DNA of 64,000 nucleotides from Dastarcus helophoroides (GCA_028583605.1 CM053337.1:20108488-20172487), one strand, 5' to 3'. Counted from the first letter of the stretch, positions 48,901 through 58,162 are shown. Notes: generated from the sequence alone by a model not told the origin. Numbers and translations are program-made.

Positions 48901-51492
48901 ACATGAATTTATTAAACCAAATGGGATACCTTTTTCCTTCATAGTCAACGCGAGTCACATCAAAAGTTACTGCAAACACCATGTGACTCAGGAACTATGG
49001 ATCCGGCACCAATGTTTTATAATAATTGAAATAATAGGAAAAAATTGAAAATGTAAACCCAGAATTTTGAGAAAAAAGGTGAAATTAAAGAAAATATTCC
49101 AAATTTATTTTACAAAAATCCTACATATTTTTGATTTAAATGTTGGTGATAAACGTCGGAATATTTAAAAATAAACATCAATATTTCTAGAAAAATTTAA
49201 CATTTTAAATTTAAAGCCGACATTTATGGGACAAAATAAAAATAAGTTCAAATTCGAAATTTTAATAAAAAAAGGCGAAGTTTTAAAAAAAACTCGCGAA
49301 CAACACAATAATAATAGTCAAGCAAAATATTGAGTTGAAATTTGAGACTATTAATGCAAAATTGACATTGAAGGGGGGAGGGTTTGTTAACTGTGGACTT
49401 TTGAATCTGCACTGAATCGAAATAAACCGATATTTTCTTTTCGGTTTCGGTTCCGGTTTTCCTTCAGACACAAATGTCGATTTTTTTGGTTTCCGGTTTT
49501 CGGTTCAGTTCCGGTTCGAAGCCCTGGTAAGTAGCATTGAAAAAAATAGCTCACCTAACACTTTTAGGTATTTTAACAGTCAGTTTAGAACCAAAAGCAG
49601 TAGATGACTCGGTTATAGTATATTGTAGTTGCTGAAAGGTCCCCACGACTTCAATTTTAGTTATGATCAAATCTTTAGAATCTAAAACCTATCAATTCTT
49701 GAATGATGAAATCCGTAGCAAAATCAGTCACTTACAATTTCGTCCATATTAAGTATTTTTTGCAATGTTAATGTGGCGCTACCCACGAATACGTTCCTTT
49801 GGAAGTCAACGCTCAAATCCAAGGAGACATGAGTTACTTTCACAAGATCTAAAACATCGTTCATTAATCAGTGTTTTTGACTAGTAAAGGGTACTTACCA
49901 GGTCTTGAATGGGAGTGTGGATCTAATGGACTCAGAGCCTGGTTGTCCACTAGCGCTACGAAATAAGTCCGAAATTTTGTACGAAATAATACACGCTTAT
50001 TAGTAGGAGTAATCCATTGCAAACTATGGACACCTTTAGGGAAGCATTTACGAACGCGTGCATGAATGCTTTAGTAAACATGTCCATGTTTGCAATGGAC
50101 CAATTAACAAGAACTTAAAACATCACCGACAGGATAAAGTGTCACTTTCGTCAAATTTTGACTTAATAATCTATCAACGACTGTAATCTAGAGATTACAG
50201 TGTCGATTGTTTCATTTATTGGTGACGCATCTATTGATAGAAACCTCTTTTATTATTGAAGCTCGTCTATACCTAATGACTTACCTGACAGACTTCTTTG
50301 CACAAATAAGTTTGTACTTGTAAGACTTGTTTGTGCTTGACAAACTTCTTTGTGCTTGACAGACTTCTTTGTGCAAACAGGTTGACTGATTTTGGGTATT
50401 GGGTCCTCCGTATCTCGTCTTCTCTACGTAAAGATCTGACAGACATATTTGCACAAACAAGTCTGTCAAGCACGTCTTTTCGTAAAGAAGACGAGATACG
50501 GAGGGCCCAAATGCCCAAAAAAAAACCTGACACACCTGTTTGCATAAACAAGTCTCTTAAGCATGTCTTTACGTAAAGAAGACGAGGTACGGAAGACCCA
50601 AATGCCCAAAAAAAACCTGACAAACCTGTTTGCATAAAATAAGTTTGTTAAGCATGTCTTTATGTATAGAAGACGAGATACGGAGGACCCTAAATGTTCC
50701 AAAAATAAAGACTCGACAAACCCTGTTTGCACAAAAAAGGTCTATCAAGCACGCCTTTATGTATAGAAGACGAGATACGGAGGACCCAAATGTCCAAAAA
50801 AAGACCCGACAAACCCGTTTGCACAAAAAGTCTATCAAGCACGCCTTTACGTATAGAAGACGAGATTCGGAGGACCCAAATGCTCAAAATCAGCATGATT
50901 ACGGATATGAGACATTTGGGTCCTCTAAAAAATTGCAAAGTATTTTGTAGGAAACACAAAAGAACTACAAAATAACCCTCACTCTTGGGTGGCGATCGCC
51001 CCTACGACCAATCTCTATCTACGACGCTGCCCAAAAGTCTGTTAAGCATGTCTTTACGTAAAGAAGACGGGATACGGAGGACCCAAATGCCCAAAAAAAA
51101 CCTGATAAACCTGTTTGCATAAACAAGTCTGTTAAGCATGTCTTTACGTATAGAAGACGAGATACGGAGGACCCAAACGTTCCAAAAAATACCTGACAGA
51201 CCTATTTGCATAAACAAGTCTGTTAAGCATGTCTTTACGTAAAGAAGACGGGATTCGGAGGACCCAAATGCCCAAAATCAGTATGATTAGGGATATGAGA
51301 CCCAAGCATTTGGGTCCTCTAAAAAATTACTAAGTATTTTGTAGGAAACACAAAATGACAACAAAATAACCCTCACTCTTGGGTAGCGATCGCCCCTACG
51401 ACCAATCTCTATCTACGACGCTGCCCAAAATATAACTTACCCGCTTGTAACAACACCAACAAGCAAAAAAATGCGCACCATCTTTTAGGCAT
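27962..51492 (-). CDS. Leukotriene A4 hydrolase/aminopeptidase paralogue, copy B (predicted secreted)
   Basis: Ten exons keep phase throughout: 51441-51492, 49899-49955, 49736-49848, 49555-49688, 40248-40359, 32871-32939, 32447-32812, 32190-32396, 28647-28791, 27962-28596. The product is 629 residues. Exon 1 encodes a typical signal peptide ([17 protein letters not shown]); exon 2 then begins at the LSPLDP segment that is the N-terminus of copy A. The M1 active site is intact: GGMEN at 286-290, HELAH at 313-317, Glu336 in LNEG, Tyr401 in VPYEKG, Asp393, Tyr396 (human Tyr378) and GRMKYVRPL near the C-terminus. One N-L-S sequon is at about 452 and there is no KDEL-like tail, so it is probably exported to haemolymph or gut. 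Relative to copy A it has three extra introns (after the leader, between FSNFQ and FIHAR, and between TPTLL and AGDR). Several introns are swollen by satellites and transposons. Confidence 0.93.
29150..32020. repeat. Array of ~13 alternating inverted repeats in an LTA4H-B intron
   Basis: About 2.85 kb in which CGCTGCTTGGGGCAATCTAT and its complement ATAGATTGCCCCAAGCAGCG alternate roughly every 80-130 bp, with about 13 copies of each and a pair period of about 190-240 bp. Flanking each are TCTAGAA..GTGGAAGGAGGATTGGC and its complement. The outer ends are themselves inverted (GGCTTTTTCTTCGCC near 29161; GGCGAAGAAAAGGCC near 31960). Open frames of 60-86 codons are by-products. It lies wholly within the intron 28792-32189. 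Confidence 0.9.
33020..33990. mobile_element. Long inverted-repeat element
   Basis: The left part (about 33040-33430), with GAAAACTAGAAAGCATTCTC near 33409, is mirrored by about 33590-33985, with GAGAATGCCTTCTAGTTTTC near 33593. A diverged half copy lies at about 41060-41470. No coding capacity is seen. It resembles a foldback/MITE element in the intron 32940-40247 of copy B. Exact ends were not determined. Confidence 0.55.
34190..38870. repeat. ~350-bp satellite array
   Basis: The word TTTCAAATTTTGTAATTAC (with variants) starts near 34913, 35281, 35642, 35993, 36346, 36694, 37025, 37387, 37735, 38105 and 38455. The period is therefore 331-370 bp over at least eleven units. Each unit also holds TCTCGATATTTCGATTTCAT, one to three copies of TTTCAAATCTCAAGACTTTG, and CATAAAATTTTGATTTTATG. 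It fills most of the intron 32940-40247 of LTA4H copy B. Confidence 0.9.
38871..40247. other. AT-rich remainder of LTA4H-B intron
   Basis: Low-complexity DNA with no gene. A block near 39530-39660 is repeated, diverged, at 39670-39850; both include GTAAAT/GAAAATTTCTAC and a TTTAATCTGCTTAAAT segment. Confidence 0.45.
40645..40995. mobile_element. Foldback element with ~55-bp outer arms
   Basis: The left arm reads TTGAAATACAGAACTTGTCC and continues through CCTGAAACCAAGAAAGATTA; the right arm is its exact complement, ending at about 40985. Inside are two further hairpins built on CTAACGCGTTTCGACAGCC, separated by TCTCTCTGAAGATGA. Diverged pieces occur at about 55340-55430 and 60215-60262, so the family is dispersed. 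It is non-coding. Confidence 0.85.
41060..41470. repeat. Diverged half copy of the 33-kb inverted-repeat element
   Basis: A segment with AACCCCATCATAAAACTCTT, TTTAATTTCACTGGT, AATAACTCGGGAAATAATGA and TTTTGAAAACT follows the same order as 33220-33410. It ends just before the hAT insertion at 41524. Confidence 0.5.
43974..44753 (+). pseudogene. LINE ORF1 with in-frame TGA
   Basis: A Lys/Glu-rich protein of about 260 codons, opened by ATG 43974 and interrupted by TGA at 44259-44261 in the same frame. A coiled coil is likely across the TGA (heptad-like [11 protein letters not shown] onward). The C-terminal half has NNIIVNGL and a YNIGRN segment, then a very basic tail, as in nucleic-acid-binding ORF1 proteins. 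Confidence 0.8.
44699..47792 (+). pseudogene. LINE ORF2: endonuclease + reverse transcriptase, one frameshift
   Basis: Starts inside the end of ORF1. The endonuclease part shows GTWNVRGL, an ITETKK segment, [15 protein letters not shown] and, after a frameshift near 45385, IDYVLV and a SDHYLV ending. The RT part shows [37 protein letters not shown] and the YADD centre, then a thumb, a WGHIQRM segment and a C-terminal [12 protein letters not shown] motif. Only the single frameshift breaks the protein, so the copy looks recent. Confidence 0.9.
49956..50280. other. Intron 1 of LTA4H copy B, unique part
   Basis: Non-satellite DNA. It contains an inverted pair GTTTGCAATGG (minus strand near 50016-50026, plus strand near 50089-50099). 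The minus strand is open for about 50 codons up to exon 2 but has no ATG in that frame. No exon is assigned here. Confidence 0.4.
50281..51427. repeat. 90-98-bp tandem repeat and a duplicated ~150-bp cap
   Basis: Units with TTACGTAAAGAAGACGAGAT, ACGGAGGACCCAAATG and CCTGACAAACCTGTTTGCA step about 90-98 bp (near 50487, 50577, 50669, 50767, 50857, then 51062, 51155, 51244). The first unit or two are inverted. A cap with GGCGATCGCCCCTACGACCA and ACGACGCTGCCCAAAA occurs twice, near 50985-51034 and 51378-51427. The array ends 13 bp inside the intron, next to the donor of the signal-peptide exon. Confidence 0.85.
51441..51492 (-). other. Signal-peptide exon of LTA4H copy B
   Basis: ATG at 51492, 17 codons plus one base, then GTAAGT. 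The peptide [17 protein letters not shown] has a basic n-region, a Phe/Leu-rich core and a small residue near the expected cleavage site. Joining to 49955 restores the frame and leads straight into the LSPLDP segment shared with copy A. Confidence 0.75.
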
Positions 51493-52390
51493 TGTTACTC
51501 TGTCTGCCTTGTCTACCTTTTCTGTAGAAACTCCGTCATTAAGTAGTTACGCTTTAAATCTTCATAGCATTATTATGCGATAACTTCTGATAACCTAAAG
51601 CTGCTTATTAAATTATTAAATCTTACAAAGTGTGCTAATGCACAATTTTTTTAAGGGGACATAATACTGTGTGTACAATTGTTCCTATTTTAATATGCAA
51701 ATAACACATAAAGTGCGAAGCAGTAAAATAATTATAACTTCCACCTACGATGAAACTAAAGAATGTTGTTAATGATAAGATTTACTTGGAAAATATGACG
51801 TAAAATGTTGTAGTCTTACGGTTGATTTGCCAAATTTATGGCAATAAAGAAATAAATGGTTACCATTCAAATTTCCATTATTTTCGAAACCTAATTAAAT
51901 TTTGTTCGCACTCAACATAGTAAATACAATGTTCAAAAATCGGTATCGGAAGTCTGCAAAAGTGATCTTCAAACAGCCATAAAATTCCGAAATTTGTAGC
52001 TGTCTGAGTTGCAAACAAAATTTAATTAATACGTCTTATCATCAGCGTTGATTGCAATAAATGATCTCAGTTCAAGTTTCATTTTTACAAATTTTTCTAC
52101 TTATGCATATATTTATAACAAAGTCGTTGCAGATTTCTTGCCATCGGACAAATTTATACACAAATTTTTGAAGATAATCAAGGACCAGTCCGTTCTACCG
52201 AAACATTTATACATTTTTTGAAAATAATGTTTGAATATTTCAATGGTAGCTGGGCCTTTTGCCTTCCATCTTTTTAGAAATTACCAATTTGTCTTCCATT
52301 TTTTTTTAGAAATTATCAATTTGTCTTCCATTTTTTTTTAGAAATTACCAATTTGTGAGTTCTGGACCTCGCGTCGACTTTTTTTCAAAA
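51493..52390. promoter_or_regulatory. 5' flank of LTA4H copy B
   Basis: Mostly single-copy AT-rich DNA that should include the promoter, although no TATA box could be assigned. A ~34-bp unit (CTTCCATTTTTTTTTAGAAA then TTACCAATTTGT) is repeated three times at about 52262-52358. Near 52166-52195 is a segment related to 40635-40670 in inverted orientation (GGACTGGTCCTTG core). Confidence 0.45.
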
Positions 52391-55330
52391 TTTAGAGACA
52401 AGCTTTTCTTATAGTTTGGGTTTTTTTGTGAAATTTCGAAAATTATTTCAAAATGTTTAAATAAATAGAAATTACTTTTCAAAATCGAGGAAAAAAATCG
52501 AAATTTCAAGATTAAATTCAAGATTATTTAAAATGATGAAAAGTTAAAAGATGTTTGAGCTTAAAAGTCGAAATTTCAAAAGAAAATTAAGAATTTTGAT
52601 AAAATTATTTTGTAGTTCGAACAGAAAACTTAATATTTTAAGATGAGGGTAGAAATTTTGAAAAAATAAATCACAAACACTAGATAATCTCCAAATGATC
52701 AGAAAATCGAATTTCTCTGGTAATTTCGAAATTTATTCCAAAATTTCTGAACCCCAAACGAAATTATTTAAAAAATCGGGCACAAAAGTTGGCATTTGCA
52801 GAATAAATTCAAAATGTTTATAAAAAAGACAAAGTTTTATAAAACATTGAAATTTTGAGTTTAGATGGAAATTTCCAAAAAATAATCAAGGATTTTAAAA
52901 CGGCAGCACTTTGGAACAGAAAAGTTAAAATTTTAGGATGAAAGTCGAAATTTCCAAAAAATAAATTTCCCCGAATAATTTCCAAATTAAAAACAAATCC
53001 AGATTTTTTGGAATTTAGAAAGTTATTCAAACTTTTGGAAACAAAACGATTTATTTAAAAAGTATAGTAGAGAAGTCAAAATTTTAAAAGGTTAAATGAA
53101 AAAAAAAGTTAAAATTTTAAGATGAGAGTCGAAATTTTGAAAAATAAACCACAAATACCAGATAATCTCCAAATTATAAGAAAATCGAATTTTTTTGGTA
53201 ATTTCGAAATTTATTCCAAAATTTCTAAACCAAAAACGAAATTATTTAAAAAATCGAGCAGAATAAATTCAAAAGGTTTATAAAAAAGACAAAAAGTTTT
53301 ATGAAAGATTGAAATGTTGAGTTTTGATGGAAATTTACAAAAAAAATCAAGGATTTTAAAACAGTAGCATAAATTTGGAGCAGAAAAGTTAAAATTTTAA
53401 GATAAAAATCGACATTTCGGAAAACTACCCCAGAGAAATTCCAAATTAAAAACAATTCAAGATTTTTTGGTATTTAGAAAATTATTCAAACTTTTGGAAA
53501 CAAAACGGTTTATTAAAAAATATAGCAGAGAGTCAACATTTCAAAAGGTTAAATGAAAAAAAAAGGTCAACATTTTAAGATGAGAGTTGTGAAATTTTGA
53601 AAAAATATATTCCAAACACCAGATAATCGCGAAATTATAAGAAAATCGAATTTCTTTGGTAATTTTGAAATTTATTCAAAAATTTCTAAACCACAAACGA
53701 AATTATTTAAAAAATCGAGCAGAAAAGTTGGCATTTGCAGAATAAATTCAAAATGTTTATAAAAAAGACAAAAAGTTTTATGAAAAATTGAAATTTTTAA
53801 GTTTAGTTGGAAATTTACAAAAAGATCAAGGATTTTAAAACAGTAGCATAAATTTGGAGCAGAAAAGTTAAAATTTTAAGATAAAAATCGAAATTTCGAA
53901 ATTCTTCCCCCCGGAGAATTGCCAAATTAAAAATAAATCCAGATTTTTTGGAATTTAGAATATCATTCAAACTTTCGGAAACAAAACGATTTATTAAAAA
54001 AATGTAGTAGAGAAGTCAAAATTTCAAAAGGTTAAATGAAAAAAAAGTCAAAATTTTAAGGTGAGTCGAAATTCTGAAGAAATAAACCACAAACGCTTGA
54101 TAATCTCCAAATTATAAGAAAATCGAATTTCTTTGGTAATTTCGAAATATATTTCAAAATTTCTGAACCACAAACGAAATTATTTAAAAAATCGGGCAGA
54201 AAAGTTGGCATTTGCAAAATGAATTCAAAATGTTTATAAAAAAGACAAAAAGTTATATGAAAAATTGAAATGTTGAGTTTAGATGGAAATTTACAAAAAA
54301 AAATCAAGGATTTTGAAACAGTCGTATAAATTTGGAGCAGAAAAGTTAAAATTTTAGGATAAAAGTCGAAATTTCGAAAAAATAAATCTCCCCGGACAAT
54401 TTCCATATTAAAAACAAATCCAGATTTTTTCGAATTAAGAAGATTATTCAAACTTTCGGAAACAAAACGATTTATTGAAAAAATATAGTAGAGAAGTCAA
54501 AATTTTAAAAGGTTAAATGAAAAAAAGTCAAAATTTTAAGATGAGAGTCGAAATTTTGAAAAAATAAACCACAAACACCAGATAATCTCCAAATTATAAG
54601 AAAATCGAATTTCTTTGGTAATTTCGAAATTTATACAAAAATTTCTAAACCACAAACGAAATTATTTAACAAAATCGAGCAGAAAAGTTGACATTTGCAG
54701 AATAAATTTAAAAGGTTTATAAAAAAGACAAAAAGTTTTATGAAAGATTGAAATATTGAGTTTAGATGGAAATTTACAAAAAAAAAATCAAGGATTTTTA
54801 AACAGTAGCATAAATTTGGAGCAGATAAGTTAACATTTTAAGATGAAAGTCGAAATTTCGAAAAAATAGATCTCCCCGGAGAATTTCTGAATTAAAAACA
54901 AATCCACATTTTATCGAATTTAGAAAATTATTCAAACTATTGGAAACAAAACGATTTATTAAAAAATATATTAGAAAAGTCAAAATTTTAGAAGGTTAAA
55001 TGAAAAAAAGTCAAAATTTTAAGATGAGAGTTGTGAAATTTTGAAAAAATATATCCCAAACACCAGATAATCTCCAAATTATAAGAAAATCGAATTTCTT
55101 TGGTAATTTCGAAATTTATTACAAAATTTCTAAACCATAAATGAAATTATTTAAAAAATCGAGCAGAAAAGTTGGCATTTGCAGAATAAATTCAACAAGT
55201 TTATAAAAAAGACAAAAAGTTTTATAAAAGGTTGAAATTTTGAGTTTTGATGGAAATATGGAAGTGTGGTCAACATTTCAAAAGGTTAAATGTAAAAAGT
55301 CAAATATTTAGATAAAATGTTTATTTTAAA
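52391..55330. repeat. ~480-bp satellite array
   Basis: The word GATAATCTCCAAATTATAAG or a variant starts near 52683, 53160, 53622, 54099, 54582 and 55067, so the step is 462-485 bp over about six units. Each unit also holds AAAATCGAATTTCTTTGGTA, GTTGGCATTTGCAGAATAAA, CAAGGATTTTAAAACAGTAG and CCCCGGAGAATTTCCAAATT. The array ends at about 55330 against a relic of the 40.7-kb foldback family. Minus-strand Phe/Leu-rich frames are by-products. Confidence 0.9.
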
Positions 55331-55334
55331 ACCC

Positions 55335-55435
55335 AAAAATTGAAATACAGATCTTATCTCCTGAAACCAAGAAAGATTAAAAAAACACAACTCGTTTCGA
55401 AGCTATCATTTTCAGAGAGATACAAAGTTTATAAA
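55335..55435. mobile_element. Relic of the foldback family
   Basis: ATTGAAATACAGATCTTATC followed by TCCTGAAACCAAGAAAGATT and then CTCGTTTCGAAGCTATCATT matches the left arm and inner hairpin of the element at 40645-40995. The right arm is missing. Confidence 0.65.
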
Positions 55436-56760
55436 GAAAAATTAAGGATTATAAAACAATTTTTTGGAAACTTCGGGTAGAGGAGTCAAAATATCAACAT
55501 TGAAATTTCGAAAAGAGACATCAAAAACCGTAGAAAATGTCGAAATTAAAAAAAATTGAAGTTTCATAATTGTTAGAAAAATTCTGAAATTTTAAAAAAG
55601 TTTTTCATTTATCATTGAAATTTTAGAAAAAACACGAGAACTGAAACTATAAACGTAGAATTGTGAGAAAAAAAATCAAAATTGCCATTTTAAGGTTGAC
55701 ATTAAAAAAAAATTAAAAATTTTTCGAGGATATCGAAATTTTAATTTTGTAATATGAGAACTTTTATTTTATTATGACGAAAACGTGACCTGCTGTACGA
55801 AATTATGTTGGTAAATGTACCTATAAATGTATAATGTTGAAGTATTGTACCAAACTTTTAATCTGCATATTGTATATTGAGTAAACAAAACGGTATCTGA
55901 ATTATTTTGGATCATATAAATGCGAGAAACCTTCTTCTTTCAAATCTTTCGTTCTTTGAATCCTTTCGTTAATCTTTCAAGCCTTCTTTCAAACGTTTCG
56001 TTGCATCATTGTACTATAAATTATAAATCATCGAAAAGGAATGAAAATGGGGGATTAGATTGTTTCTCAGAGTTACAAAGTAAGGTATCTGTAAATCTGT
56101 TTCTATGATATTAGAATCTCTTATATGTTCTGTGATTAGAACATAGAAATACTCCTCTACAGAAGTGCGACTTTATTGCCTAAACAAATTTTTAACAAAC
56201 TTCCAAGCAGACACAACTCGTATGTGGTACATACAACCTAGACAAAAAGCTTCATTACTTGTCATAAATTATTACGTAATCCTCTGTCTAATATAACATG
56301 CCGAGAGAAAAATATATCAGTAGGGCAAAAGTACAATAGTTCAAAAGTTATGTTTTGAAGGTAGTCTATGGTTTTGAGGTTATGTTTGTTCTTGTGACCA
56401 TTTGACACTTCTATATTATTTATTATTTTTTGATAATTTGTATTATTAGCGCGTACAGTTTATGTTTGAAAACGATAATTAAGTCAAAGTAAAATGATTT
56501 AACAAGGAGAACAATTTTATTTACTTAAATAATTGCCAAAAAATCTAATGAAATAATCCAAGATAAAAGTAACAAGATGCACAAATCACCAGAAAATGCG
56601 AATTCTTTTGCAAACATAAATATTGGGTAATTAATTTTATAATGTACATCTCTTTGGAAGCCTTATTCGCCCATATGAAATGGCGTAATTGAGGTTGCCA
56701 ACTCTTTGATCTCGACTAAACCTTTGATTCGTTTCAATCAATGCTAAACTATTTATCTTA
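55436..56760. other. Intergenic DNA
   Basis: AT-rich, mostly single-copy sequence. A 62-codon open frame at 55920-56108 shows no family features and is not annotated as a gene. Nothing else is recognised. Confidence 0.4.
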
Positions 56761-56766
56761 ACTAAT

Positions 56767-57190
56767 GTGCCGTTTACACGGGATAGTAACTTGCGATAGC
56801 ACTTGCGAGAACGACTTGTGAGAGCGTTTACACTTAAGCAAGTTTTTAAAAGAAAGTGCTCTCAGCAAGTCTACCTGCACTATCCAGACACTATCTGCAA
56901 GTTGCTTGCATGGGGCCGTTTACACGGTAGAGTGGGTCCTACAAGTTGGAGTGCGGCAAGTATAATTTTATGTCTAGGCGACATTCCAATTTAAAGCTTC
57001 GCTGAGTGATTAATTGTGTTCATGCTTCCTTAAATAGAAATTTAAAGTGTGTGGTTTGTTATTGTCGCAATTAAAAGATTCATTTTTGTGATATCCACAG
57101 AAAATGTTCCGTCGTAGAAAGAGAGTTTCAGCAGCCGCTATTCTAGTTTTATACTTAGTATTTACCAAAATTGAAAAAAACGGGATGTCA
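56767..57190 (+). mobile_element. Possible PIF/Harbinger fragment
   Basis: Starts with TGTGCCGTTTACACGGGATA after TAA. GGCCGTTTACACGG recurs at about 56914, with CTTGCGA/GCAAGT words between. Downstream, a small frame opening MFRRRKRVSAA at about 57104 resembles the basic starts of Harbinger nucleases but stops after about 30 codons. GGCCGTTTACAC-type ends and TAA targets fit PIF/Harbinger; no transposase core is seen, so the call is tentative. Confidence 0.35.
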
Positions 57191-57634
57191 ATGTATTTAA
57201 AATAAAATCAATTTTTTTTGTTAACTCTCAACACACTGCATTTTAAGAACAAAGCAGCTCCTGAACTATGTTGATATAAACTGTTTTTCTTAAAATTACT
57301 CAAGGATTATGTTCTTTAAGCATCCTAAAAATAAAAACCGTACGAATATTCCTGTACCTTACACGAGTGAACATATTACCTTTGAAACAAAATTTTATAT
57401 GCTCGTATACTACATTTTAGAATTGATTCGTCATAGAACTTGTTAATATACATTCATGAAACTAAATTAGTGAAAAAAACTCATCATTTTTTGGCAGAAA
57501 ATTTTAAATAGTTGACATTTCCATCTGTTGCTGTTTTAATTGTTAATAAAGTTTAATGAAGATGAAGTTTGATAAAGATTCCCAAATTAATGTGTGCATT
57601 AAGTGGTTAATTATGATTGTCCGGTAAATTACCA
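57191..57634. promoter_or_regulatory. 5' flank of the pallidin-like gene
   Basis: AT-rich DNA before the start codon at 57635. It contains a segment (TTTTAATTGTTAATAAAGTT near 57534) that also occurs near 40032. A TGA in frame at 57613-57615 bounds the coding exon on the left. Confidence 0.4.
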
Positions 57635-58076
57635 ATGAAAACTTTTGTTATTTCTAGAGCAACTGATCATAATGGGGCACCCCAAGAGATTCTGTCCGAA
57701 AGTCTGTTAAAGATATACCAACCTGCACTATCTCGCACGAAAACGCAATTATGCGAATTGAAGTAAAGTTCAATTTGTAAGAACACCTATCTACTACATC
57801 GAGTATTGTTTTAGTGAAAAGCAAATTCAACTTGAGGAGGAAATTCACCAACAAAACTTAAAATTGTCCGAAGCGCAGTTTTCTGAGGAATTAGATGCAA
57901 TGTTCAACAAAATCAAAACGTACCAAAATAAGCTTGTTGTCATTAAGAAAAATATGAAGCATTTACATGACAGAAGCCTTAAGTTGAAGGTAAATGTATA
58001 AAACTGGTTTAATTCATTTAATAATAATAATTCATTTTAATTTCAGAATTTTGCGTTGAAATTGCAACCGACTTGA
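57635..58076 (+). CDS. Pallidin-like BLOC-1 subunit 6
   Basis: Three exons join in phase: 57635-57762, 57815-57989, 58047-58076. They give 110 residues. Human pallidin (BLOC1S6) is 172 residues, and the match covers its middle coiled-coil part: LSESLLKIYQPALSRTK against the family's L-x-LL-x-Y-x-P-L-x-R-K pattern, then TYQNKLVVIKKNMKHLH and LKLKNFALKLQ near the C-terminus. BLOC-1 works in biogenesis of lysosome-related organelles such as pigment granules. The start ATG is in frame, with a TGA eight codons upstream, so this exon can be the first coding exon. The acidic N-terminal and basic C-terminal extensions of vertebrate pallidin are absent, and an additional 5' exon is possible. AATAAA follows at 58157-58162. 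It is convergent with INCENP. Confidence 0.75.
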
Positions 58077-58156
58077 ACACTGGAGGCATTGAGTGAAGCA
58101 ATGAATTAATTTTAAAACTTCTATTGAAATACATATTAACATAATAGAGTCTAAGA

Positions 58157-58162
58157 AATAAA
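58157..58162 (+). terminator. AATAAA signal of the pallidin-like gene
   Basis: AATAAA begins 81 nt after the TGA stop, a normal spacing for a short insect 3' UTR. Confidence 0.6.

Larger units (their letters stand above)
41524..49526. mobile_element. hAT-type DNA transposon, non-autonomous, with target-site duplication
   Basis: The left end CAGGGCCTCGAACCG at 41524 pairs with the right end, whose complement reads CAGGGCTTCGAACCGGAAC and ends at 49526. Subterminal CGGTTTTCGGTTTTCG-type repeats lie inside both ends. The flanks are 8-bp near-duplicates, GCAAGTAG (41516-41523) and GTAAGTAG (49527-49534), with 7 of 8 matching; an 8-bp target duplication and CAGGG-type ends are hAT hallmarks. No transposase frame is present; the interior is AT-rich apart from the nested LINE at 43629-47853. 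Without the LINE it is about 3.8 kb. It sits in the LTA4H copy B intron 40360-49554, only 29 bp from an exon. Confidence 0.85.

Noticed and set aside
49962..50100. Reading copy B exon 2 straight upstream as its first coding exon
   Set aside because: The frame is open but has no ATG before a TAA, and would add an unrelated basic N-terminus. The TTTCGTAG acceptor at 49956 joined to the 51441-51492 exon is phase-correct and encodes a signal peptide.
55920..56108. 62-codon open frame in single-copy DNA
   Set aside because: No family motif, no splice or Kozak support, and normal length for chance.
57553..57622. Upstream ATG exon for the pallidin-like gene with donor CCG|GTAAAT
   Set aside because: It would leave a 34-nt intron, too short for normal insect splicing, and a hydrophobic N-terminus unlike the family.
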